This document shows positions 1-5,387 of a stretch of DNA of 5,387 nt, piece after piece (the first letter of the stretch is position 1; each line of letters begins with the position of its first letter). This DNA comes from Rhodobiaceae bacterium. GTDB taxonomy: Bacteria > Pseudomonadota > Alphaproteobacteria > MED-G09. Both the position numbers and the translations under genes were made by a program. The stretch is from NCBI GenBank assembly GCA_002728335.1, contig PBXC01000009.1, forward strand, positions 11,187 to 16,573, in the 5' to 3' direction. The notes under the pieces are model-generated. The model was not told the origin of the DNA. It was given only the letters and a program-made list of their open reading frames with translations, and did not search any database.

Positions 1-69
1 GGATCTGACTCAGCCGAAACAGCTATTGAAGAAATAAACTATTTTTTTGATGAGTCTGAAATTCTCTAA
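1..69 (+). CDS. ndk: Nucleoside diphosphate kinase, C-terminal fragment (cut by window edge)
   Basis: Frame 1 is open from the first base to a TAA at 67-69 and encodes 22 residues that start GSDSAE, continue with an acidic helix and an NYFF segment, and end ESEIL. This matches the C-terminus of bacterial Ndk, where the catalytic histidine sits in an HGSDS motif followed by a helix ending in a YFF/FFF segment. The histidine itself would lie just left of the window. Ndk moves the gamma phosphate of ATP onto nucleoside diphosphates through a phosphohistidine in the cytoplasm, balancing NTP and dNTP pools. It lies tail to tail with purN, with five bases between the stop codons, which is a sensible neighbourhood for purine metabolism. 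The identification rests on a short segment, but the motif is distinctive. Confidence 0.78.
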   Translation, partial: GSDSAETAIEEINYFFDESEIL

Positions 70-74
70 TAAAC

Positions 75-722
75 TTATTCTGGTATTATTGCGTTGATTT
101 CATCAAGTAGATTTTTAGCTTCCTTGCTGTAATTAATTTCTTCACCATTGATATCAATCAAATTATCAGAAAATAACTTTAAACAAACTGGATATAAAAC
201 ATGTTCAAGTTTAAGAACTTTTTTTGCGAGTAATTTCTCGCTATCGTTAGTTTCAATATTTGTTGACATTTGACCAATGATTGGACCTTCATCTACTCCT
301 GATCGAACAAGGTGAACTGAGCAGCCCGATATATCGGTTTTTGCTTCTATTACCCTCTGATGAACATTTAATCCTTTAAAATCAGGTAATAATGATGGAT
401 GAATATTAAGTTGTTTATTAAACCAGTTATTTACAAAACCTTCACTTAAAATTCTCATAAAGCCAGCATTACAAACAAAATCAATATTATATTCTCTAAG
501 TTTCTTATCTAATTCATGATCGAAATCTTCTCTTTTATCAAATAATTTATGATCGATTATAGAAGTATCAATATTATTGTCTTTTGCAAAAATTAAGCCT
601 GAAGCTTCAGGATTATTAGAAAAAACTAATTCAATGCTAGCGGATTTATTATAGCTTTTGCATGAGTCGACAAGTTTTTCCATATTCGACCCTCGCCCTG
701 AAATTAAAATTGCTACCCTCAT
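75..722 (-). CDS. purN: Phosphoribosylglycinamide formyltransferase (GAR transformylase, PurN)
   Basis: PurN transfers a formyl group from 10-formyl-tetrahydrofolate to glycinamide ribonucleotide, the third step of de novo purine synthesis, in the cytoplasm. The 215-residue product is the usual length of the bacterial enzyme (about 212 in E. coli). Visible landmarks are the N-terminal phosphate-binding loop SGRGSN (residues 8-13), the SNN segment (35-37), the folate-side AGFMRILS motif (86-93), the catalytic signature NIHPSLLP with N106 and H108, and D144 in the VDEGPI segment. These three catalytic residues fall at the same numbers as in E. coli PurN, which supports the ATG start at 722-720. 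The ATG directly follows the purM TAA and no Shine-Dalgarno is evident, so translation is probably coupled to purM. A slightly odd point is Asn85 just before AGFMRIL, where Leu is common. Nothing suggests truncation or inactivation. Confidence 0.97.
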   Translation of the reverse strand: MRVAILISGRGSNMEKLVDSCKSYNKSASIELVFSNNPEASGLIFAKDNNIDTSIIDHKLFDKREDFDHELDKKLREYNIDFVCNAGFMRILSEGFVNNWFNKQLNIHPSLLPDFKGLNVHQRVIEAKTDISGCSVHLVRSGVDEGPIIGQMSTNIETNDSEKLLAKKVLKLEHVLYPVCLKLFSDNLIDINGEEINYSKEAKNLLDEINAIIPE

Positions 723-1775
723 TTATTTATAAACTACCGGACAGCTTAGATTTTTAGAATCGTCTATCTTACCAATTAATGAGGGATCTTCGCCTAATTT
801 TTTTAATTCCACTAATATGTCATTGGTCTCATTTGGATTAACAACTAAAATCATTCCTATACCGCAATTAAATGTTTTTAGCATTTCAATGTCTTCAATA
901 TTTCCTGTTTTTTGAAGCCAATTAAAAATACCTGGTCTCTTCCAGCTGTCTTTATATATTTCTGCTCCAACCGCATTTGAACTGAAAACTCTCGGTAGGT
1001 TTTCTGTAATTCCTCCGCCTGTTATATGTGCAATAGCTTTTATTGCATTAGTTTGCCCTAAAAGAGACATTATAGTTTTTACATATATTCTTGTTGGTTT
1101 TAATAGCTCTTCGCTAAATGAAAGATCATTAAAAGATGTGTTATCATCTAATTGTGTTTTTGAAACATCTAAAATTTTTCTAACAAGAGAAAATCCGTTT
1201 GAGTGAACGCCGGAGGACTTTAGTCCAATAATATCATCACCAATTTCAATCTTTTTTGGGAGTAACTTCTCTCTTTCTACTGCGCCAACAGAAAATCCAG
1301 CTAAGTCGAAATGCTCTTTGTCATAAAAACCAGGCATTTCCGCAGTTTCTCCTCCAATTAATGCGCATTTAGATTGTATACATCCATCCGCAATACTTTT
1401 TATTACTTCTTTAGCGGTTGATTTCGAAAGAACGCCCGTAGCAAAGTAATCTAAGAAAAATAATGGTTGAGCGCCTTGAACAATTAAATCATTAACGCAC
1501 ATTGCAACAAGGTCAATACCAACTCCAGTTACATTCTTACTTTCAATGGCCAGAAGAAGTTTTGTTCCAACTCCATCAGTAGATGACACAAGAAGAGGGT
1601 CATTATAGCCTAATTTCATTATATCAAATAAACCGCCAAAACCTCCTATATCTATATCAGCACCTGGAATTTTTGTTTTACTTATAATAGGCTTGATTTC
1701 TTCTATAAGTTGATTTCCTTTTTCAATATCAACACCTGAAGATGAATAAGTAATTGGAGAGTTTTTTTTACGCAA
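723..1775 (-). CDS. purM: Phosphoribosylformylglycinamidine cyclo-ligase (AIR synthetase, PurM), TTG start
   Basis: PurM closes the imidazole ring of the purine precursor, converting formylglycinamidine ribonucleotide plus ATP to aminoimidazole ribonucleotide. The 350-residue product matches the family length (345 in E. coli). Motifs in order are SGVDIEKGN (13-21), the nucleotide-binding STDGVGTKL (65-73), GIDLVAMCVNDL (86-97), GGETAEMPG (141-149), SSGVHSNGFSLVRK (187-200), HITGGGITENLPR (250-262) and a late FNCGIGM segment. The start is taken as TTG at 1775-1773: an in-frame TAA lies 36 bases upstream with no ATG between, the next Met is internal to conserved sequence, and the N-terminus aligns well with other PurM proteins. 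An AGG six bases before the TTG (1784-1782) is a weak ribosome-binding site. It is the first gene of the purM-purN operon, the order common in proteobacteria. It appears intact. Confidence 0.97.
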   Translation of the reverse strand: MRKKNSPITYSSSGVDIEKGNQLIEEIKPIISKTKIPGADIDIGGFGGLFDIMKLGYNDPLLVSSTDGVGTKLLLAIESKNVTGVGIDLVAMCVNDLIVQGAQPLFFLDYFATGVLSKSTAKEVIKSIADGCIQSKCALIGGETAEMPGFYDKEHFDLAGFSVGAVEREKLLPKKIEIGDDIIGLKSSGVHSNGFSLVRKILDVSKTQLDDNTSFNDLSFSEELLKPTRIYVKTIMSLLGQTNAIKAIAHITGGGITENLPRVFSSNAVGAEIYKDSWKRPGIFNWLQKTGNIEDIEMLKTFNCGIGMILVVNPNETNDILVELKKLGEDPSLIGKIDDSKNLSCPVVYK

Positions 1776-1856
1776 GACTGACCTATTATAAAGTAAATTT
1801 ATTATTGATTAATGTTGTTAAACAGTTCACCATCATTATTAATTTTGAGTTATACA
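1776..1856. promoter_or_regulatory. Divergent intergenic region between purM and the phosphatidyltransferase gene
   Basis: This 81-base AT-rich gap separates the start codons of two divergent transcription units and must hold both promoters unless they lie inside the genes. For the - strand there is a perfect TATAAT (listed separately). For the + strand the best pair I see is TTGTTA (1815-1820) and TATTAA (1837-1842) with a 16-base spacer, four of six matches each, which is weak in such AT-rich DNA. I see no purine-repressor-like palindrome or riboswitch; the gap is too short for a PurR or purine riboswitch module of the usual size. An in-frame ATG at 1812 could extend the phosphatidyltransferase into this region but is disfavoured. 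Confidence 0.5.
1785..1790 (-). promoter_or_regulatory. Candidate -10 box (TATAAT) for the purM-purN operon
   Basis: On the - strand the sequence TATAAT occupies 1790 to 1785, a full match to the sigma-70-type -10 consensus. No convincing -35 is found: TTAATC about 16 bases upstream matches TTGACA at only three positions. A start about seven bases downstream would be near 1778, leaving only some three bases before the TTG start codon and cutting off the weak AGG ribosome-binding site. So either purM is almost leaderless, or this box is a chance match and the real promoter is further upstream. Confidence 0.35.
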
Positions 1857-2411
1857 ATGAATCTTCCAAATCTTATAACTATTTCAAGACTCTTATTAAC
1901 GCCCTACATAGTTTGGTTGCTTTTAATTGAGAGTTATTTTTTAGGTTTTATATTTTTTTTGATAAGCGGGATATCTGATGCCTTAGATGGCTTTATAGCT
2001 AAAAGATTTAACCAAAAAACTTTACTAGGAAGTTATTTAGATCCAATTGCTGATAAATTTCTTATAGTTTCAGCGATAGTTTTACTTGGATATAATGGTT
2101 ATGTTCCTATTTGGTTAATCATTATCATCGTTTCAAGGGATATAGCCATTTTTGGCGCAGTAATAATTTCTTGGATGCTTGGCACTAATCTCAGGATAGA
2201 GCCGTTAATCATAAGTAAAATAAACACTTTTCTACAATTATTTTATATTGTTATGACATTTGCAGTAATTTTAAATAATAAATTTTTAACAGAATTAATT
2301 TTGTCAATTCATGATGTTACGACTTATCTTATAGCTGTATCAACAATTTTGTCTTGGTTATTTTATTTGCGTGTTTGGTTAATTAATGTGAATTCTGTGA
2401 ATAAAAATTAA
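1857..2411 (+). CDS. CDP-alcohol phosphatidyltransferase, probably CRLS1-like (CAP-type) cardiolipin synthase
   Basis: This is a membrane enzyme that displaces CMP from a CDP-activated lipid onto an alcohol. From the start at 1857 it has 184 residues. The family signature is complete in spacing: D41-A-L-D44-G45-F-I-A48, then G58-xxx-D62-xxx-D66, the aspartates that bind metal and catalyse. Lys49 stands where the usual motif has Arg, followed by Arg50. About six hydrophobic segments are visible (near 12-24, 27-40, 68-78, 85-108, 123-140 and 156-178). Later motifs SRD (93-95) and ISKINTFLQ (119-127) resemble mitochondrial-type cardiolipin synthase (SRD, ISKVNT..Q) more than E. coli PgsA (ARE, GKVKT..Q). 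If so it joins CDP-diacylglycerol to phosphatidylglycerol; a PgsA-like role is the main alternative. The ATG at 1857 gives the family N-terminus MNLPNLITISR; an ATG at 1812 would add 15 residues without a ribosome-binding site. It is followed by hda after 12 bases. Confidence 0.9.
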   Translation: MNLPNLITISRLLLTPYIVWLLLIESYFLGFIFFLISGISDALDGFIAKRFNQKTLLGSYLDPIADKFLIVSAIVLLGYNGYVPIWLIIIIVSRDIAIFGAVIISWMLGTNLRIEPLIISKINTFLQLFYIVMTFAVILNNKFLTELILSIHDVTTYLIAVSTILSWLFYLRVWLINVNSVNKN

Positions 2412-2423
2412 TATTGGTTTTAA

Positions 2424-3095
2424 ATGAAAAATTCTAAACAACTTTATTTTGATATGCCAGACAAGACGGCACTAGGTATTGAAGATTATATAATAACAGA
2501 GTCTAATAGCTTTGCATTTGATTTGATTTCAAGAATGATAAGAGGTGAAATCAATCAAGGAGTGATCAGTGGACCTTCATTTTCCGGAAAAACTCATTTA
2601 TCTAAAATTTTGATTAAAAATATAGGCAGTAATGAAAGTCTCTATATTGATAGAGACTATAAAAAAATAATAGAGAAAGTTGGATCATCAAATTTAATTG
2701 TTATAGAGAATATTGATAAGGTATTAGAGGATAAGTCAGAAGAAGATCTTTTTCATATTATTAATTTTACAAAAGAAAACGATAAGAAATTATTAATGAC
2801 CTCATGTAAATCAATTTCTAATATTGAATTCAAACTTGAAGATTTAAAATCAAGATTAAATGCTATTTTAGAAGCAAAAATTATGCAACCAGATGATGAA
2901 TTAATGAAATTAGTATTGATAAAAATTTTTAATGATAAACAATTACTAATAAATCCTAATGTTATTAATTTTTTAAAGTCTAGACTTGAGCGTTCATATA
3001 AAAGTATTAATGATTTTATTGAAAAAATTGATAAGTTTTCTCTAGAAAAGGGTAAAAAAATAACAATTGCTCTTATAAATGATTTAATAAAATGA
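2424..3095 (+). CDS. hda: DnaA-like regulatory inactivator Hda (HdaA)
   Basis: Hda proteins are DnaA AAA+ paralogues that bind the DNA-loaded beta clamp and stimulate ATP hydrolysis by DnaA, preventing re-initiation. The 223-residue product has the length of Hda (233 in E. coli) and lacks the DnaA DNA-binding domain IV. Visible parts are an N-terminal clamp-binding motif QLYFD (residues 6-10), the DnaA-family lead-in ALGIEDYI (16-23), a Walker A GPSFSGKT (50-57), a Walker B-like VIENID (93-98), a sensor 1-like segment LLMTS, a box VII-like DLKSRLNA with its arginine finger, and a sensor 2-like RLERSYKSI. Position 53 is Phe where Gly is usual in the P-loop, and Walker B has Glu95 in place of the first Asp. 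The start at 2424 puts the clamp motif at the N-terminus as expected. It probably shares a transcript with the upstream phosphatidyltransferase. Sequence is diverged and lysine rich, but family placement is firm. Confidence 0.88.
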   Translation: MKNSKQLYFDMPDKTALGIEDYIITESNSFAFDLISRMIRGEINQGVISGPSFSGKTHLSKILIKNIGSNESLYIDRDYKKIIEKVGSSNLIVIENIDKVLEDKSEEDLFHIINFTKENDKKLLMTSCKSISNIEFKLEDLKSRLNAILEAKIMQPDDELMKLVLIKIFNDKQLLINPNVINFLKSRLERSYKSINDFIEKIDKFSLEKGKKITIALINDLIK

Positions 3096-4250
3096 TTATT
3101 TTTCTTCCTCAAGAATGACTTTATCGTTTTTCATTTTTATTGATATTTTGCCATTCTTGAAATCAATAGCTTTTTTTCCAAATACTTTATATCTCCATCC
3201 TTTTAGAGTTTTAATATCTGCTTTATCATTGAGAACTAATTCCTGAAGATCATTTTTATTGGCAATTAGTTTTTGTGCAACGCCATATTCTTCAGAGATG
3301 TTATCAAGTAATATTTTTAAAATTGAAACTTTAGAAGATATTCCCATTGGAAGTCTTTTGGGAGGTTTGATTTTTGGTAATTTTTCTTTCTTTATCGATT
3401 TTCCTTTTTCAATGGCTAAGAGTATTTCTTCGGCAAATTCTTTTCTGAGACCACCTTTTCTATTAAATGATCTAAGGTTATTTAGATCTTCTATGTTTTT
3501 TGGTTGAGCTGAACATAACTCATAAATGGCATCATCTCTTATGACATTACCTCTTGGCACATCTTTTTTTTGAGCTTTTATTTCTCTCCATTTTGAAAGC
3601 TCAATTAGAACTCCAATTGAATTCTTGCTTAAATTTCTATATTTCAGTCTTTTCCAAGAGTCATTTGGGTTGAGTTCATATGTTTTTTTTGAAATTAAAA
3701 TTTTAATTTCTTCTTTTAACCAATTCTCCCTCTTATTCGAGATTATTTTATCTCTAATTATAGGGTAAATTTCAAAAAGATGAGTTACATCCGAAATGGC
3801 GTAATTAATTTGTTTCTTACTTAATGGACGATTTGACCAATTAGTTAGCCTTGATGTTTTATCAATTTTTTTTCCTAAAAGTTGAGATACTAAGTTTTCA
3901 TAACCGATCGAATCCCCAAATCCACATACCATAGCCGCAATTTGTGTATCATAAATATTTTGAGGAATTTTTTTTGTTAAATTATAAAAAATCTCAATAT
4001 CTTGTCGTCCAGAATGAAAAATTTTGACTATTTCTTTATTATTTAAAATTTCAAAAAAAGATTTTAGATCAATGTCTTTAGCTAAAGGATCTATTATGAT
4101 TTTCTCTTCCCCATTAAAAACTTGAATAAGACATAATTTCGGCCAATATGTTTTTTCTCTTATAAATTCTGTATCGATAGAAAGAAATTCTGATTTATTT
4201 AACTTAGAGCATAATTCATTTAGATGATTTGTTTCTTTAATATAATGCAT
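3096..4250 (-). CDS. rnd: Ribonuclease D (DEDDy 3'-5' exoribonuclease with HRDC domain)
   Basis: RNase D trims the 3' ends of tRNA precursors and other small structured RNAs in the cytoplasm. The 384-residue product matches the family (375 in E. coli). The N-terminal exonuclease domain (about 1-185) has Exo I SIDTEF with D26 and E28, Exo II FHSGRQDIEIF with D84, and Exo III NYAISD with Y150 and D154, so all DEDDy catalytic residues are present. The HRDC domain follows (about 205-285, containing LSKWREIKAQKKDVPRGNVI), then a Lys/Pro-rich linker and a second helical domain (about 300-370, EEYGVAQKLIANKNDL) typical of RNase D. The ATG at 4250-4248 sits just before the conserved domain; no Shine-Dalgarno is clear. 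Its stop codon directly abuts that of hda on the other strand. It diverges from aspS, a common alphaproteobacterial neighbour. Confidence 0.96.
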   Translation of the reverse strand: MHYIKETNHLNELCSKLNKSEFLSIDTEFIREKTYWPKLCLIQVFNGEEKIIIDPLAKDIDLKSFFEILNNKEIVKIFHSGRQDIEIFYNLTKKIPQNIYDTQIAAMVCGFGDSIGYENLVSQLLGKKIDKTSRLTNWSNRPLSKKQINYAISDVTHLFEIYPIIRDKIISNKRENWLKEEIKILISKKTYELNPNDSWKRLKYRNLSKNSIGVLIELSKWREIKAQKKDVPRGNVIRDDAIYELCSAQPKNIEDLNNLRSFNRKGGLRKEFAEEILLAIEKGKSIKKEKLPKIKPPKRLPMGISSKVSILKILLDNISEEYGVAQKLIANKNDLQELVLNDKADIKTLKGWRYKVFGKKAIDFKNGKISIKMKNDKVILEEEK

Positions 4251-4329
4251 TAATGACTTATACAGAATAAAGCTTTTCTTGTCTTACATAAAAATGTATT
4301 AAGGGTATTCATAAAAGAGAAAAATAAAA
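4251..4329. promoter_or_regulatory. Divergent intergenic region between rnd and aspS
   Basis: This 79-base AT-rich gap separates the start codons of rnd and aspS, so both promoters probably lie here. The rnd candidate is listed separately. For aspS I find no clear -35/-10 pair; TTGTCT at 4279-4284 has no good -10 at the right distance. A purine stretch AGAGA (4316-4320), nine bases before the aspS ATG, may serve as a weak ribosome-binding site. The region also contains a small perfect dyad, TACAT-AAAA-ATGTA (4285-4298), which touches the proposed rnd -35 box; with five-base arms it may be chance. There is no T-box-like leader, as expected outside Firmicutes. Confidence 0.5.
4257..4285 (-). 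promoter_or_regulatory. Candidate promoter for rnd (AAGACA - 17 bases - TATAAG)
   Basis: On the - strand AAGACA (4285-4280) matches the -35 consensus TTGACA at four of six positions and TATAAG (4262-4257) matches TATAAT at five of six, with an optimal 17-base spacer. The expected start about seven bases downstream falls at or next to the ATG at 4250, which would make the rnd message leaderless or nearly so. The match is by eye in AT-rich DNA where such boxes arise by chance, so it is only a candidate. Confidence 0.35.
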
Positions 4330-5387
4330 ATGCATCAGTACAGAACACATAATTGTAATGATCTGAGGTCTGACGATATAGATAAAGAAGTTAGATTATC
4401 AGGTTGGGTTCATAGAAAAAGAGATCACGGCGGTCTTTTGTTTATTGATTTAAGAGATCACTTTGGTCTAACTCAATTAGTTTTTGATCCAGATAGCCAT
4501 GCATTTCAAGAAGCTGAAAAAGTTAGAAATGAGTCTGTAATAACAATTAATGGAAAAGTTGTAAAAAGGTCAGATGATACTATTAATGAGTCATTATCAA
4601 CAGGAAAGGTAGAGATTTATGTTGAAACACTTGAAGTAATCGGCAATTCAGATGACATACCACTACCAGTTTTCGGTGAGCCTGATTATCCTGAGGATAT
4701 AAGGCTAAAATACAGATTTTTAGACTTAAGAAGAGAAACTCTTCATAAAAATATAGTATTAAGATCTGATATCATTAATTTCATCAGAAACAAAATGATA
4801 GAAAATAATTTTTTAGAAATTCAAACACCTATAATGACTGCTTCAAGTCCAGAAGGGGCAAGAGATTATTTAGTCCCTTCAAGAGTTCATCAAGGAAAAT
4901 TTTATGCCCTTCCTCAAGCTCCGCAGCAGTTTAAGCAACTTCTTATGACATCTGGTTTTGATAAGTATTTTCAAATCGCTCCATGTTTTCGGGATGAGGA
5001 TGCAAGATCTGACAGATCACCCGGAGAATTTTATCAGTTAGATATCGAAATGAGCTTTGTTAATCAGGAGGATGTTTTTGAGACTGTTGAGCCTCTATTA
5101 AGAGAGGTTTTCGAAAATTTTTCACAAAATAAGACAGTTAATGAAGAATTTCCTCGGATTTCTTTTGCAGATGCGATCCAGAAATATGGAACTGATAAAC
5201 CTGATTTGAGAGTAGAAATAGAACTTGATGACATTACAGAGGTTTTCGTTGACTCAGGTTTTAAAATCTTTGCTGATCAAATATCTAAAAATGATAAAAC
5301 TAAAGTCTGGGCAATACCTTCTAAAGAGGGTGGATCAAGGGCTTTTTGCGATAAAATGAATAAATGGGCTATTGAAGAGGGACAGCC
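4330..5387 (+). CDS. aspS: Aspartyl-tRNA synthetase, N-terminal 352 codons (runs off the window), probably non-discriminating
   Basis: AspRS is a class IIb synthetase that attaches aspartate to tRNA. The frame from ATG 4330 is open to the window edge (352 codons plus two bases), so about 60 percent of the usual 590 or so residues is present. The start MHQYRTH is typical of alphaproteobacterial AspRS. The anticodon-binding OB fold covers about 1-110, with [19 protein letters not shown] (25-43). The catalytic domain follows with motif 1 around 145-168, [10 protein letters not shown] (197-206), and motif 2 [19 protein letters not shown] (220-238). After about 285 the bacterial-type GAD insertion domain begins, and the visible end, EEGQ, is the start of the conserved GQPGLGY region. 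His33 is the residue associated with enzymes that charge both tRNA-Asp and tRNA-Asn. No frameshift is seen. It is transcribed away from rnd. Confidence 0.97.
   Translation, partial: MHQYRTHNCNDLRSDDIDKEVRLSGWVHRKRDHGGLLFIDLRDHFGLTQLVFDPDSHAFQEAEKVRNESVITINGKVVKRSDDTINESLSTGKVEIYVETLEVIGNSDDIPLPVFGEPDYPEDIRLKYRFLDLRRETLHKNIVLRSDIINFIRNKMIENNFLEIQTPIMTASSPEGARDYLVPSRVHQGKFYALPQAPQQFKQLLMTSGFDKYFQIAPCFRDEDARSDRSPGEFYQLDIEMSFVNQEDVFETVEPLLREVFENFSQNKTVNEEFPRISFADAIQKYGTDKPDLRVEIELDDITEVFVDSGFKIFADQISKNDKTKVWAIPSKEGGSRAFCDKMNKWAIEEGQ

Noticed and set aside
1812..1856. Upstream ATG that would add 15 residues to the phosphatidyltransferase
   Set aside because: The family normally begins just before the LPNLIT segment, which the ATG at 1857 provides; the upstream ATG has no Shine-Dalgarno and would take up much of the divergent promoter region.
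1776..1856. Purine riboswitch or PurR operator upstream of purM
   Set aside because: The gap is only 81 bases and shared by two divergent genes; I see neither the aptamer stem pattern nor a PurR-like palindrome.
2753..3112. 119-codon open frame on the - strand across the 3' half of hda
   Set aside because: It is antisense to a convincing Hda protein, its translation is low-complexity (I, L, F, S, N and K rich) with no recognisable motif, and it overlaps the end of rnd. It is a shadow frame of AT-rich coding sequence.
3109..3160. Nine-base inverted repeat TCAAGAATG / CATTCTTGA with a 34-base loop, followed by seven T residues at 3171-3177, as a terminator for hda
   Set aside because: The arms have only three G/C pairs, the loop is long, the T-run is ten bases past the stem, and the whole element is coding sequence of rnd. 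Repeats of this size are expected by chance in AT-rich DNA of this length.
3259..3507. 82-codon open frame on the + strand within rnd
   Set aside because: It is antisense to the HRDC and linker region of RNase D, has no ribosome-binding site or recognisable motif, and is explained by the real gene on the other strand.
1..5387. Mobile element, CRISPR array, tRNA gene, toxin-antitoxin or defence genes
   Set aside because: All of the window except two gaps of about 80 bases and two very short junctions is taken up by recognised housekeeping genes; no direct-repeat array, transposase, integrase or tRNA cloverleaf was seen.

Overview
This window looks like a piece of an AT-rich, streamlined alphaproteobacterial genome, in the style of the marine SAR11 / Pelagibacterales or HIMB59-like groups. 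The sequence basis is the low G+C content, very short or absent intergenic gaps, weak Shine-Dalgarno signals, and a gene set (ndk, purN-purM, a CDP-alcohol phosphatidyltransferase, a short DnaA-like Hda protein, RNase D, aspartyl-tRNA synthetase) whose neighbourhood and protein details are alphaproteobacterial. The taxonomic placement is inference; no rRNA or other marker is present.

Layout from left to right. Positions 1-69 carry the last 22 codons of a + strand gene, recognisable as the C-terminus of nucleoside diphosphate kinase (ndk). It converges on a - strand purine operon, purM (1775-723, TTG start) then purN (722-75), with the purM stop codon directly touching the purN start codon. 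A divergent intergenic region (1776-1856) separates this operon from a + strand pair: a cardiolipin-synthase-like CDP-alcohol phosphatidyltransferase (1857-2411) and an hda-like replication regulator (2424-3095), 12 bases apart. hda converges with no spacer on - strand rnd (RNase D, 4250-3096). A second divergent region (4251-4329) leads to + strand aspS, which runs off the right edge after 352 codons.

Functionally these are housekeeping genes: de novo purine synthesis (PurM and PurN, with Ndk acting on nucleoside diphosphates), membrane phospholipid synthesis, control of DnaA activity, RNA 3'-end processing and tRNA charging. I see no mobile element, CRISPR array, RNA gene, prophage or defence system, and no undescribed system. 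The points most worth a second look are the pairing of a CRLS1-like cardiolipin synthase with hda in one probable transcript, the non-discriminating signature in AspRS, the altered nucleotide-binding motifs of Hda, the terminator-free convergent gene ends, and possible near-leaderless promoters upstream of purM and rnd.
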